Shown: positions 25,301-39,244, counted from the stretch's first letter. The stretch is DNA of 64,000 nt from Daphnia pulex (GCF_021134715.1 NC_060021.1:11688501-11752500), one strand, 5' to 3'. Numbers and translations are program-made. Notes: a model not told the origin generated them from the letters alone.

Positions 25301-28300
25301 ATTTTCTGTCGTCAGCTGGGCTCATTGTGCATGTTGTTTGACCTATTCTTCCCATCCATTATTTGCCCTCCACCTTCCCCCCTTTCACAATTTTTTATTG
25401 CCATCCCAAAGTTGAGTGGGATAGGGTTTCAATTCTCATATTTTCTAATCATTTCTGAAGAAGCGAATATTTCATTTCAGGATCGCTGCACCTCAATAGT
25501 CCCCCATAATAGAGTACTCTGTTTGCCCTTCTCCTTGTGTGTTTTCACTTTCTCTTTTACAATGACCGGCTGTCGAATTTGAGACCAACATTCATCCGCA
25601 CATGAACATGCACACAACTGGATGGACACGCCCTTCCACCCTTTTTTAAATTTTCATTCCGACGAATGTCTTGACAAGGAAAAATAATAATCGTAATAAA
25701 GACATTTCATTTGAAAAGCAACTCAATCTCGCAAAGTGCAGGTCGAGAGATATGAATATGACGTCCATCCGGTGTGGTACAACAACGACAGCCGTACGTG
25801 ATTGGGGTGACCCGACCGACAAGAAAGAGACAGACAAAGGACGCCGGTGCTGTGCACCGCAAGTTAAGCTACGTCAAAATCTTTTTTTCCCACCACAGGC
25901 ACAACAATAAAGCCCATCAAAACGAAATCACCAAACAACAACAAAGTTCATTATAAACATTATTTTCCCTTTCTCCAGGGGGAGAATGAGGAACGAGAAA
26001 GAGCATTCACTTTGAACTGCCACCGGAAACACTGCTGATCCTTCATCATTTCGTTCATTTAAGGACCTTGGCTGATCACTTGTTTTTGCCAAAACGCCAT
26101 AGGGGCCCTTCCCGTCAGTTCTGCCTTCCATGGAATTCCTCACACGCAACTTGATAATTTTTCATCTACCAGAGAAAATCTTTTCTGGGTCATCCAAAAG
26201 GAACTTGAGAAGGAAAAAAAGAGTCTCAATAGTAACTGCTTTTTGCTGGACTGCGATCGAGTGATTATTCCTTGGATTATTCCCAAAATTCGCCAGGTCA
26301 CAAAGTGAAAAAAAGGCAACGCCCTTGATATGTACATCAGCAACAACACATCCGTATGATGGATCAGTGTTTGCGAATGAATGGCGTGAGCGATCACCAT
26401 TTGTCACTTCTTTTCTGAAATCATCTCGGGACAACCAGCGATGGCCCAGCAGCTTTTCTCTCTATATATCTCTGGTCTGGCAATTTTACAACACGCCAAC
26501 AAACAAGAAAACAACAACGACTGGAAAAGAAACGATCAATGTAAAAACTGTCAGCCAGCGCCAAAATGAACCGAGTTAAAAAAAATGGGAAGAAACGTCA
26601 GAGAATGAACGAGATTCAATTTCGTGTCAACTTGTTTTTTTCGCCCTTCCTACTTGCCCGTTTTGACACTTTGCGTGTTGGACTGCTTGAACCCAACAGT
26701 TGGCCTACGTGATGGATGATGATCAATGCGATGAAATATTAAAAATGCACAAGAGTCGGTCGATGTTCTTTGTTTGTCTGGAAAAAAAATGGGAGCAAAA
26801 AAGTGCCAGACAAACTTTTTCACTCCGTCAGAGACATGAAGGAATAAATAAGGACAAGAGAAACCAACTATTCCTGTTCCCACATCATCGCCAGAGAAAA
26901 GAATTCGTTTGTCTCAGTCATCTTAGAGTTATTAGTTATCTTTTGGTGTGATTTTGAACGAGGGCTTTTTGATCACGCAGACAGTAGTCCCATTACCATT
27001 TCTCAAACCGCAATCTCCATTTAAAAGAAAAAGTCTCCAAACCAATGAACTTACCCAGGATAAAACTTGACGTCTATCTCCCCCCTATAAAAACAAAAAA
27101 AGTCCAACCAACCGCACCCGTGCGCGGTCATTGATTAATCGCCTTTTTACCTTCGTCCGGTCTGACTAGTTTGGCTTTGATTTCATTTCTTCACCCGCCA
27201 ATGGCGCATACCTATTTGAAACGCATTTATTCCGTCCTTCACACGTGTTTATTCTCCATTCGACTTTCGCTCCTCCCAAAAAATTGGAAGCGAGTCGACC
27301 ATTCAACCGGCGGAATGTTTGCTGGCGGCAGCTCTTCTGGCTTTTTTTCCTTTGCCAGAGCGCACTCCAATTATTATCACAACTGATAACAACTCAAGTT
27401 CCATTTCGTGTACCTCTTTGAGTTGCCTAATCAGCAGCCGGTATCCGCGCATACTTAACGTTTGTCTTGAAATACAAATTCCCCTTTTATTTTTTACTTT
27501 GACTTTCCAGCGTCTTGAGCTGTGAGATTGTTTGTTTTCCTACTTTGTTTTATTTCTCTATCTTTTCATTTCAGAGTTTTATTCGGAGCTTTTTGCCCGA
27601 TACAAAAGGGGGAAAAGAAGATTCAAAGGCAGCAGCACTACATGATGAATACAAAAGAGGACGGACGGAAGATGCTGCCAGTCGACGAGCAACGCCAATA
27701 AGCCTTTTATGTGTCCGTGTGTTTGGTGCTCCATTGTTGTTGGGTAATACTCGTCGGTCTTTCCCCCCTTTATTTTCCACAGTCAAATTTTCTGCTCTTC
27801 CACAAGAAAAAAATGTGAGACAGGCAACACACGCGACTCTGTGCCACCCAAAAAGAAGGGAGAGAGAAAAACTTGCCGGTCGGTTTGAATATTACTGGGC
27901 CAGCAACTTGTGCGTCTACACACACGGATATTATATGTTAAAAAAAGGAGAGGGAAGAAGAAGATAACGAGACACTGGCGCAGCTAAAAGCTTTTTTTTC
28001 TCCCTCCCCTTCTTGTTCTTTTACATTCAGGGCCGCGTGACACAACCATTGAATCGAGTTGGGGGGAAAAAAGAAGAAGAAGGTCCCGGTTTTCAAATGG
28101 ACCCTGAAATTCTCTGCTCACCAAGAGCCTGGCGCTTCATCATAAATAAATAAGAAAAATTGAAATCTGGAAATTTTCTTTTTGTGAAAAGGAGACGCAG
28201 CGGCACACAACAGCTGCTGCAGCGGACGATAATCGTATTTTTTCGGGAGGGAAGAAAACAGGACAAGAGCCACACTCGAACAGAAGAGGGCAAAACACAC

Positions 28301-31300
28301 AGACATGTTTAATGGACTACAAGAAGATGAAGTCGTTTTCAAACGAATCGTCACTTAAATGGAATTGAAGAAGTAGTGGCCAGAAGGAATCAAATTCAAA
28401 TATGAGAAAAGAAAACTCCGATAAATAAATTTAACAAGTTGCGCATAAATCAGCGTAGAGCACAAAGGTGAAGCGATTGAATAGCACAAAAGATGCGGCT
28501 GTAAATCGAGTCGGACATTTATTACCGAGAGGCTTCCCCCCTTTAAATTCCCCACAAATAAAATAAATTTACCAAAAAAAGAATTCAATATGGATTCTAT
28601 GCCCTGACTGGAATTACGCACGGTGCAGTGGTCAGCCCACCACATGTTGTTGGCTCCGGATGGAAATGGAAAAAACAACAAGAAAAGGAAAATAAAAAAT
28701 AAAGGCCAACACCTTATTCCACGTGACGGTGATTTGGGAGGCACTTAACGTGCCCACCGACTGGTCCTAACAAGAAACACGATTTCAGATTTTTACCAAC
28801 CGAACAACCTTTCGTTTCTTTTCTTTGCTACCACTTAAGTTGACTCGAAAAACTCGAGGCACTTAATATTTCGTGCATATGGAAATTCTTCGTTTAAAAG
28901 CTTCCAACCGATAAATAATTCCGGTTTCCCTTCTTCTATTTCTTCTCCAAATGGAAAATCTTTTTTTCCTGAATTTTTCGACCACCCGTTATGGGGGGAT
29001 CTGGTTCGGAGAAATTTTTTCAAATGAACGCGCTAATCGCTGTCGGTATACGACCCCCCTGTATGATTCCCACATCTTTTGTACCCTTCTTGGGCGTTTC
29101 TCGTTTCACCTGACCTGAGCTTCCGCAAAATCAAAAAAAGACGGAATCTCTTTGGCCCCCCATAAAAGTACTTTCCCCTTATTAGGAGCCCAGTAGTGCG
29201 CCCTCCTGATCCCCAATTGGCAATTAACATTTAGGGCTGATAACTGGCGAGTCCTCGTCTACCGACTGTCGGCGCACTCGACAGTGGCGGCATTTTGGCG
29301 CTTCCTGCAAATCCGCCGTCCTGGTAAATAAAACACACAAACAATTCCTACGACACAGTCTCCTGTTTACACATTGAACCCAATCACCTCATTTCACGTC
29401 CCACCTACAAAAATAAATGTTCAAGTTCAACCCTCGTCAGAATTTCGCAGATGACCAGCGGACACCAGGATCAACATTTGAATTCAGCAAAGCACCAACA
29501 ACAATATAACAGAGCAGAGCATTTGATCGTTTTGGCAACTTAGTGCCAATTTCGGTGGGAACCAAAAGAGGAAAAAGTATACAAGAGAGAAAGGGCACAG
29601 TCTACATGAATCGGTGGCAAGTTTCTTTTTGCTTTCAAGTGACTTTCCATCCAAATTCTAAAAAGGGACGTCGGCTGTACAAATAGGCGTCGAATCGGAC
29701 CAACAAGACTGCGTCCTGGATGACGCTTTCGAGTGCCAAGCAAATGGGCCGTTTAGACGCTTATATGGACCAGCGACGGCCCATCAACTCGGGGCCAATG
29801 CTAAAAGGCAAACACGGCGGTTTCTTTGTCAACGTCACTCGATCCTCTGTCAGACTTTAAATGGCTACCGAATTTGGATAGTTTCGACTTTGACGACGCC
29901 TTTACTCTGCAGGTAATTGCCAGTGTCAATCTGTGTGTTGCGCAAAGTGGTCTAATAAGAAACAAGGCAACCGGAGAGAAAGTCGAAACTTTTTTCCTTC
30001 TCCTACTACGCCAGGAAGTCGACTAATGAACTCGAACAACAAACTTGACTCATTCTAGGCGAGAATGAAGCAAGTTTTTTAAATTATGAGCTCTATTTCT
30101 TCCTGTCATTCAAGACGAGTCAACTTAGAAAAAAAACGGAAGGGAGATTGGGGTGAAACATTTTCCAAAAACACGAGCCGAGAATGGCGTGGGGTTTTGC
30201 GCCATGGCAAAGTACTACAACTATAGCCCCAGAGTTGATGTTGTTGTTGCGGCTGGGGATTTATCGCAGCTTTTAGTGAGAGGAAGTGGAGCAGCGGGAC
30301 CCAACAGTCAAAAAGGCAAATAAAAATACACACACACACACAAAAAGGGGAAAGATGAAGGGAAATGAAATAAAAAGGAGCAGAAGCAAAAGCTATAGAA
30401 ACACCATTGTGTCACAATACACTCACAGCTCTGATATAGCGCTGGCTAGCTGCTATGTGGCTGTTATTTCAATTCTAGAGGATTTATGAGCCGACGCAAC
30501 CCACTAGCTGCTCTTCTGTTTTCTCTCTACGCTCTTCAACCGGAATGCGTACAACACATGAAACACTCGGGTTTCAGCCCCCTTTTTTTTTATTTTTTTA
30601 ACTGTTCACGTTTTTCGGTTGTCTATCTCTGCGCTTTCAACCGAGTCGTTTCGTTCCTAAATGTCCGGATGCTCCAATACTCTTGTATATCGCTACTCTT
30701 TCTCCTTAGTGACTCGACAGCCTCCGAAATGACCAATTAACTCCGACTATAAACACACTGGAAATCTCTTCTCTCTCTGCCAGGCTGAACGAGAATCGGG
30801 AGAAATGGAATAGTGCAGTGCATTTCAATCAATCGAAATCGGCGTGTCATTTCAACGCCCATGTCTGCCCCACCTCTGACGTCGATTCGAAAGGCTCCGA
30901 TAATTGAAAAGAAGGAGAAGATAAAAGAAGGAATGAGGTATTTTTCAATTAGTTTCAATAATTCGATGGAAACGTAGATGAACGGACAAACTATTTCCTA
31001 AAGCTAGTGGCTGTTGTACGTGATGTTGAAAAACCAAAACTCAAATCATTTCCTTTTCCCTTTTTTGAATTTAGTGAGATTCCCACTGCAATGTTTGGTG
31101 TTTTTAGCCTTCGCCTTTTATGGGTGTGACCGCATTGTGGTTGCAACATCTCCCATCCACACACCCAATTTTATTGACAAAGTTCAGCAAAAGGCACGGG
31201 ACTACATTTCGTTCGTTTCTATCACGGCCTGCGCAAGAATAAAAGAAAATGTAGTCGATGGGGAACTCGACGAAACCGAGAACTGACACACATAAACCAC

Positions 31301-32241
31301 CGTGAGGATAAGAAAGAAATGAAATGAAAAGTAAAAACAAAAATCTTTCGTTAGTTTTGTGGTTGGCACTCGGCAGTAAATGATGGCCGACACAAAATCA
31401 CGAATAATATTTTGTAACAATACGGCACGCCTTAAAAAGACTCCTTCCTTCGTTTCGAATGTAACTTTCACGTGTTGACGACGTTTCTTCAAATTTATAC
31501 TTTGATTTTAGTCATTTTACCCCTCTTTCGTCATAAATTACAATTTGCCTTCACCAACGAATTCAATCCCGACAAAGGTGCGTTACATGAAGGCTCGGGG
31601 CTCATTTACAACTCTTTTCACGGTAATTCAAAAGGATTGAGTAACATTAGAGAGTGATCAAGACTCATTCAGACTGTTGTGTAGTGTCCATCTTATCGGG
31701 GTCCGTCAATGAGTCGTCACGGTTGAAGGGTTTAAAAGAGGGAAAAGAATCAAAACAGAAATGACGAGATGCTAATGAGTTCACATACGCTCAAGTACCA
31801 GCCACCATCACGCATTAGTACACGTATAGAAAAGAACTGGACATCTGTTGGGACTCGGAAAAAGATGGCCTATAACCCTTGAGCAAACAGAACATACACG
31901 CCGCATGCGAACACAGAAAAAAAAAACCGTTTTAAAAATTGAAGTGATGGGCGTCGGTCTATTGTCGACCGTTCCCAACGTCCCGCAATCTTTCGTTTCT
32001 CTTCCTTCCACCAGAAAAGTTCAAAAAAAGGAAGCTGGTCGGTCTTTGCCATACCTGGAAAAACATATCAGTCACTCCTAAATGATACCACAGAATTTGA
32101 TTGCGTTAATTTACGACCTTTTTCTCCACGGGAAAGATAGATTAAAGCATTTAAATACTGTTATTGGTTTAGCTTATCCAATATTCCTAGCTAATAGAAT
32201 TTCCATACTTGTTTATGAAAATTTAAAAGGATGGAACTTTA

Positions 32242-32253
32242 CTGCCATCTAGG
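32242..32253 (-). promoter_or_regulatory. CTCF-like motif
   Basis: The minus strand reads CCTAGATGGCAG, matching 11 of 12 positions of the CTCF core consensus ASYAGRKGGCRS. It lies at the border between the gene-poor left half and the compact gene region. Confidence 0.35.
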
Positions 32254-33113
32254 AATAAATATCCTAAGCTCTTGTTAGTTTTTGTCTGAAAGCGGGAAAA
32301 TTCCAACACGCATTGAAAAATTCACATTGCAATCATACTGTGCTGTTTGCAACGATAAAGTTACCCATCACAAATCACAAATAGAATATGAACACTCAAA
32401 ATGAAAATTTACAGGTGTTATTAGAACTTACTACTGATTGATGCTGAAGCTTCTCTTCGATGTTGCAGCCACTCTTTGAAGTTGATAGTAGACAGCAAGG
32501 TTCATGACTTGTGGTGGCCTCGTAGTAGGTTTCCAAATCTCCACTGAGCTATAACATGTGTTATGGCTCTTCTTTCACGTGTTCCACAAATAATGGCTGT
32601 GACTAAATAGAGGCAGAAAGGCTTTTACCAACGATAAAATGAGATAGAAAAAAGCAAGAAGTGTATACCTTAACCTTAATTGGTTATTATTTGTGTCAAA
32701 ATCAGCCAACAACATGGAAACTGTTGCATCAGGTATAAATAACTTGAAAATCAGGATTGATGGAGTGGTAACACTTCGAAGCAACCAAACAAAGGAACGA
32801 TGGCCATGTGAAAATATATATGGAAATGTACGTGTTCCTTCAGGTAATTCTGTTCATTTCCGTTTTACACGAGTCACATAAAAAAACGTAAAAACTATCA
32901 CAGTTAGTTCACTTCCATCAGGCTTTCAGCAACGTGCTTTTCATCATGCTTTCAGTTTGTAGGGTTTGATTTTGATGCAACATGCTTCGGTACGGTTCTC
33001 ATCTGCTGCTCATCACCAGCAGCACACCAACTCTGAGCACACGAACTCACGAAGTCACGAACAAGCAGAGAATCCAAATTCAGAGTTGCCAGAGCTTTCG
33101 ATTTGTCGTTGAC

Positions 33114-33125
33114 GGTAGATGGCAT
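33114..33125 (+). promoter_or_regulatory. CTCF-like motif
   Basis: GGTAGATGGCAT matches 10 of 12 positions of the CTCF core consensus. It lies about 500 bp upstream of the probable leader exon of the DUF4470/MYND gene. Confidence 0.3.
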
Positions 33126-33750
33126 CGGTGTTTCTCCCGTTTTCCCTCTTAATTCTTAAAAGTTTTAAAAATATTTTCCCAAGAAAATAACAAATATTCA
33201 GTGAGCTCTTCTTTTTTCCAAAACTTCTTCCCTCAATTGAGTTAATTTTATTAAAACAAATCTTAATATGTAATTTGAATTACTATTTTTGGTGGACTCT
33301 TCACTCTGATTGGTCAGATTCATGAAGAAGCCTCTACCGGAAATTCGTTAGAACTACATTGTTTTCGACTGTTCTTTGTTCTCACTGTTGAGTTGACGCC
33401 ATTGATGCACTGTTGCAGCCTTCCCTCTGATGCCTTGAATTCACAGCGTGATTAACATAAGGTGTGTTATCGTAGCGTGACCGTATATGTTTCTTTTCAA
33501 TCTGTTAAAGTGATTCCTTGCTAATCGAAATTTAATGTTTCATCTTTAAGATTATCTTGAACTGTAAGTGCATCCCATAACTTATTTGCTTTGCACAAAA
33601 GGGTTCTTAAAGGTAATGATCAGAACTCAATAAGCCAGTAAACAATCAGAGGTAAGCATGTGTTCTGTTAATTTCTGGTTTGTATTGTAAAGAATTAAAG
33701 ACATGCTTGACTTACTGTAACTTGGTTAAATGTGTTGTTTAAGGTTTGAA

Positions 33751-36700
33751 ATGGCTTTATTCATTTCTCCAGCGAGAAAACGTTTTGATGAGAACCAGCC
33801 CCTGTACTATCCACTAGGTAGGGCTCTAACAAGAAATGCCCTAAAAGACTTTAAAGGCTCAAAAAGAAAAGAAACAAAGGTAAATATAATTCAATCTATT
33901 AATTCTGAATAAATCTGTTAATTGATAATACCTTTATTATTTGTCCAGATTCTCTTTCTTGGTTGCCATGATTTGCATAATGTGCTTCTAACAATAGCAT
34001 GCAAGACCACTAATAATGGTACTTTGAACATTCACCTCAATCACTCTTGTCCATATTCCTTGGCAAGAAATGCTCTCATTTTGAAAGTGATATCATCCCC
34101 CAATTTTAACGTGAACTGTTCTGAAGATCTGAAATACTTGTGGGATCTGTGGTACAATTTAGAGTGGCCCCAAACAACTCTTGATAGATTTGAAAAAGAT
34201 GTCAATGAACTCATCAAGACAGGATTGCCTGAACATAATTTAGAATTTGATAGCAATCAACTTAAGGATTTGAAAGATATGTGGCGGAATTGGCTGTCAT
34301 CTCTAACAAAACTGACCAAATCATCAGAAATTGAAAAAGTCCTGAAAAGCAGGTAGGATTATCTAATATATTTATCTTGTTTCTGCCATTTAATTCTGAA
34401 AATCAATTTTAACTTAACAGACAAGAATTTATTAATGGTGGTGGAAGAATCGGCAAAGAAATGCTTGAATACCAAGCCAAAATGAACAAATCACCTGAAT
34501 CTCCTATGTTACGGCAATTAACCTCGAAACTTGCAGTGGCAATGAAAATCTCAGATTTCCCAGAAGTACTGAAGAGCAAGATAATTAAGGAAGTCGAACG
34601 TTATTATCGAACAGGAAGTTGCAATTCAAGAATTACAGCACTCAAAAGTGTCGCTGTTAATCCCACTCTTCTCGAACTAGAAAATGCCTTGTCTTTGGCT
34701 AAAACACCTCGTTGGCGGGTAAACATTTACTCAACTCCGTTTATGAGTTTCCTACCACTACCTTTGGACAAGATGGAAAAAAACGAGGAGAACATTGCCA
34801 CATTATATTGCCAGAAGATGCTCAAGAATTTTGTATCTTCCTATCGACACCTGAAAAATTGTGTTAATTTTCATTTACATTGGAGTGACAACCTACAATT
34901 CTGTCTCAGTGGTACTTCTGAAATGTTTGACGTCATCGATTGTTCTACCCTTGCGGATGAAGTCGGACTGGCCAACTTAATTGTATCAAGCAGCCCAAGA
35001 CTTGACTATCGGTCACCCGATGCTTTGATGATTACCGAAAGCACCGATGGATGGTTCAGTATAGCATCTTCAATTGCTGGTTACATCGAAGAAGCTCTTT
35101 GCGCTCCACTTAGCATGATACCCACCCTGTATGGAGTTCGACCTGCTAACGATGCAACATTGGGATCGAACGTAATAACCACACGAGGAAATGAAGACGG
35201 ATTTCCAGAAATTACATTAACTTGGCGTCGAGCTCCTCGGTTCGAGAATGTACCACTTGGATTATCCCCATCGCTTGAACTTTATCTGAAGAATTTTGAG
35301 AAAAAGTGTTACTTTGTGAAGGACGAAACAACGTTGGATGAATTGAAGTCAAAGTTCTTCAGGTGTTACACTCCTCTAACCTACTGTTATATGGTCGGGA
35401 ATTTAGTGTCGCATTTAGAAAATCGAGAAGATTTCCAGAATCTTCTATTTAAGGCCAACTTCTTCGAAAAAGGCTCTCAATTTACGCTTACAAAAAGAAC
35501 AATCGAAGCAGGGGCGAACCAACATCCATTAACATTAGTCATTGCCAATCAACAGTTAACACCTGAGATTGAAAATCTTTTACAGGACAATTTTAGAGCT
35601 CCGATGTTGCGTGTCATGGTGATTCCTTTCGATCGTTGGATCGCAAAAAAAAAATCTGGTTCCATAGAAAAACATTCAGATGTATACTTCATCGATAATT
35701 TCCATTTCAAGATCAATGGAAAAACGGCCGATCGCGTCTTTCCTACAATACAAGTGACATTTCTTCTCCCTGAAGAGCATGGACTGAAACCCAATCATTG
35801 CGCAGTGATTATGGAAATGTATTCGAGCACGGTTATGCTGTTTCTTGGCATGATTCACGATATGGAACAAAAAACCTTAGAAGTGCCAAGCTCAAGAAAG
35901 AAACAACTGTCAATTTGCTCGGAAATGGCTCCCAAAAACTCCTTTATGCAAGCAGGGAACTGTCGAGAATCACCGACAGATTTCTTCTTCAACATTAGCG
36001 TGCACACAGAAGGTGTTCCCAAAGGTACTAACTAGCATTGTAACTATTTTTGTTTTGTTTAATTGAAATGTTTTATTTTTACGATTTGTTTCATGGATAG
36101 GCTTGTATGTTTCATCTGATGAGCTACGTCCCTGCGAGGCCGGACATAGGGTCACCTTTTCCCTTGCAGAACCCGAAGGAGTGCAGCCTCTTACATTATG
36201 TTTTCCTCACCCTATTTTGGTCGACTCTATAGATGCCACACTTCGTCGTCCTGATCGCTCCATCAGAGTGGTTTTGAAGAAAGCTATACATGAGCCATGG
36301 CCTTACGATTTCAATCTGAAACCAAAGTGGGACGTTGACCAATTGAAGTTGTGGAAAGAGTCGGATCCCAAAAAAAAGGATGATCTTTACTTCCATGTCG
36401 CCAATCAAAAAGGATTTGATCGTCTCAAAAACTATTTGGGATTAAACATTTTTGGGAATGCTGTGCATCTTCCAGAAGTCAGACTGCTTTCTCCCATTGA
36501 AAATGCCCGCAATCTCATTGGCACTATACTTATGCAAGTTCAGCCTGATCGTTGCGAATTTTTTGAAATTCACAAAGTTCCTGCCCCTGGGCAGCTTCAA
36601 TCTGTCTCTTCAACAAATGATGTTCCATTTTTTTATGTACGAGCTCATCTCCCAATCATAACTTCTCCTTTCGGCAGTCCAATGATATTGCTTTCTGTTT

Positions 36701-37203
36701 TGGATACCCGTTTGTCCGAAAAATTCATCAAAAACGGACTCTTGAATGCGGAAAGTTCTAAAGAAGATTTTGAGCGTATATTTCGGCCAAGAGACAAAAG
36801 TAGCAAGACGAAGACTCCCATGATACTTTGGACTAATGTTGATGATTCGACCAATCTGTTGCGCCATGTGTTTCGCTTAAATTCCACTAAAATGAAGCCG
36901 AGCACATGGCAAGAAGAGAATCTCCCACTGGGAAAGTACAGTCCTTACTTGGCAACTTTCGTCTCTCCCTTGTACCTTGATCACTTCCCAGTCGAAAACT
37001 CGGATTCGAAGAAAGATTCTAAAAAGTTCACGTGTACTGGATGCGGAAAGAAATCGAATGCTACAATGAAGCGTTGCTCTAGATGCAAAACCATGACTTA
37101 TTGCACCGAAAAGTGTCAGAAAGCTGACTGGAGCCGGCACAAACTGATGTGTTCAGTAATGGAACCTAAAAATTTGGTTGTTAGGGTGCAAGTTGCGGAG
37201 TAA
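33751..37203 (+). CDS. DUF4470 and MYND-type zinc finger protein, 1079 aa
   Basis: Four coding exons join in frame to 1079 residues: 33751-33879, 33949-34352, 34421-36024 and 36101-37203, all with GT...AG introns of 68-76 bp. The N-terminal ~140 residues resemble DUF4470 (PLYYPLGRALTRNA, then ILFLGCHDLHNVLLTI), a domain known from dynein assembly factor DNAAF3 and from many MYND-finger proteins. The long middle is unassigned. Residues ~1024-1063 are a complete MYND finger: CTGC, CSRC, YCTEKC and HKLMC ligands. MYND domains bind short proline-rich peptides, so a scaffold or assembly role is likely; no SET domain is visible, so a methyltransferase role is not supported. A noncoding leader exon probably ends at 33651 (AGAG|GTAAGC) and rejoins at 33744. 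Exact function unknown. I am sure of the gene model and MYND, fairly sure of DUF4470. Confidence 0.88.
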
Positions 37204-37471
37204 TTTTCTGTTCTTTTTGCATTTTCTGATGTCAGAATTCAATTTCTAATTTCATGATCCAAAATTTTTGACATGCTGTTTAAATTCAGAAATTAATTGT
37301 TTTTATTAACTCTTACTTTTTTTTCCACATTTGCCTTGTTTAGTTCAAAAGTTAAAAGGATGATGCTTTTCATTTAATGTGTTTTTGAATTGGCCGCCCA
37401 CAATTACTTAATTTCATGTTGAAAACTTACAGGGGAACTGCCTTCAAGAGTTCAATGTGGTTCAATCTAGA

Positions 37472-37477
37472 AATAAA
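37472..37477 (+). terminator. Polyadenylation signal AATAAA
   Basis: A canonical AATAAA about 270 nt after the stop codon of the DUF4470/MYND gene, in an AT-rich 3' region. Confidence 0.5.
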
Positions 37478-37509
37478 ATGTCATAAATTTTTCTTACAAG
37501 TATTTTGTA

Positions 37510-38782
37510 TTATATTTCTGTTAGCATAATGTTCTTTTTTAAAACAACTTGTTAATTTAAGCAGTTATTTTAAACAAAAGAATAAGCCAAGTAAAATGTA
37601 CAAAACAAAAGACTTGCGATTTGCGAATTTTGCTTCCCCCACTTTTCTAGCAGACAGCAGAATGAGCAGATCAAGATCATTCTGTGAAAACGTGCCGTAG
37701 ACGGTAGACCGTTGTGGAGTTTTGTTACATGGGGCACTAAACCTAAATTTGTGAAATCATTGGTAAATATTAAAACGATAAAATTTCGAAGCTCGTATTG
37801 ACTACGCTCATTTTTGTAAACTTGTTAAGATTTGGATGTTCACTTACTTCACTACTCTCGATTAAGAGGCTACTGTGGTGAATCAGATCATTGCGAATGA
37901 GAACTTCTACATCTGAAACTATCAATCTTGAAAGGATCTTGAAAATGTAACCATTACGATGAACCTCGGTAAAATTCAACACATGTTTTTATTATCATTA
38001 AGTAAGAATTAAACTGATTAGGTAACCAACGGAACTGAACAAATTTTGTTTGGTATGTTAGATGAAAAGATAATATGATTAAATAAACCAGAACTGTTAT
38101 TTGTTTATGGTTTCCTATAGGTTATGCTGTTTATCCTGTTTATGATCCATGATTCCAGACAATTTTGGATGGCAGCACTGACAAGACACACAAGATCGCA
38201 AAAGGTAAGATACATTTTTGAAATAGAATATTGTGAGCAGGAAGATTGATTCCTAATCCTAAGGCTATCATGTGTGATGAAGTTAGGTTCTACTAAATGC
38301 AATATCTGGCCCTTAAAATGGGAAATTCATTATTCTCTTCGAGTATCCTTTTTCATGGATGAAATGTATAGCTGGTTCTTCATCACTCAAACTAATTAAT
38401 CACAACCATGTTGTTGACATTTAATAAGAGGTTCTTTTTTGCAATCCTTATCCCAAGTCCCGCTTGTATGTTTTGACAAGAACGGAAAAGTAGTTAAAAC
38501 TTGTAGCTAGTTAAAATGTGTAGCTCGGATTCTTCGTCATTTAAACTGACTTTCACACGTATATTTCATCTAATTAGTTTGTAAGATTCAATTATAGATG
38601 TTTCAATTCAAAAGGAACATTTTATTTTTGTTCAGAGTTTTGTGCGTTTACGTACAGGTTGAACGATTACTTGAATATTTTAAAAAATTATTTCACTTTG
38701 GCGAACGGTAATTAATGAATATTAATTTGGTTTGTACATTGATCGTACATGTGTCTTCATTTCGCAACCACAAATATTTCTT
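37510..38782. other. Intergenic, no supported gene
   Basis: Two minus-strand open frames (37770-37982 and 38105-38302) are present but show no domain, splice context or start context. I see nothing else that can be assigned. Confidence 0.5.
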
Positions 38783-39199
38783 TTATTTTCCGTAGCCATA
38801 GCTCTCGTGACCATAGCCTCCGTAGCTTTGGTGACCGTAGCTTTGGTGACCGTAATCTGAAATTTAAAGCAAAAATTCTTTAATTTTGTTGTTAATTTTC
38901 TTGCATATTTTCCCTTAAGTCGTACCTTGACGGCAGCCACCCTTTTTGTAACATTTCTTAAGCCAATGATCCAACTTGTGCATAATGATTTTCAATGCAG
39001 ACTCTTCAGGCATCATGTCGATGGCAGAATCTTCTGCTGCTTCCGTATCTTCTATTGGAACGGCAGCTGTTTCAACAACAGGCTGGCTAGCAGCGATTGC
39101 TACCAAGCCCAAAAGGATAATCTGTAAAATTTAGCGACAATCGTTAGCTAAAATGCTTCGTTCACAAAAAACTGAGTTACTTACCAAACCAAGTTTCAT
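38783..39199 (-). CDS. Small secreted peptide precursor, 94 aa, Gly/His/Tyr-rich tail
   Basis: Three exons join in frame: 39185-39199, 38926-39121 and 38783-38856. The product starts with a clear signal peptide (MKLGLIILLGLVAIAAS). An acidic segment of about 28 residues follows (ETAAVPIEDTEAAED...), then a basic amphipathic stretch (LKIIMHKLDHWLKKCYKKGG) with two cysteines in CYKKGGC, then a 23-residue tail of GH(Q/E)SYG-type repeats ending YGYGK. The order acidic pro-part, cationic two-cysteine core and Gly-rich tail resembles many arthropod antimicrobial peptide precursors, but no known family is recognised; a cuticle or matrix peptide is the alternative. A TATA/Inr promoter lies just upstream. 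The 15-nt first coding exon is too short for ordinary ORF searching. The gene model is strong, the function open. Confidence 0.82.
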
Positions 39200-39244
39200 G
39201 TTTAGAGGTGGATTAGAAGTGTTCTTGTAAGAAAGCCAGTGTCA

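Larger units (their letters stand above)
10316..32400. other. 22-kb stretch without a supported gene
   Basis: No recognisable protein domain or splice-flanked exon series was found on either strand. The sequence is rich in runs of A/T and pyrimidines, CA, CAA and ATC microsatellites, and scattered short palindromes. TATA-like sites exist (for example TATAAATAG near 10869 on the plus strand and TATATATA near 15280) but without a well-spaced initiator or a downstream gene. Its position upstream of a developmental guidance receptor makes a regulatory domain plausible; this is inference. Unspliced or noncoding RNAs cannot be excluded. Confidence 0.4.
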
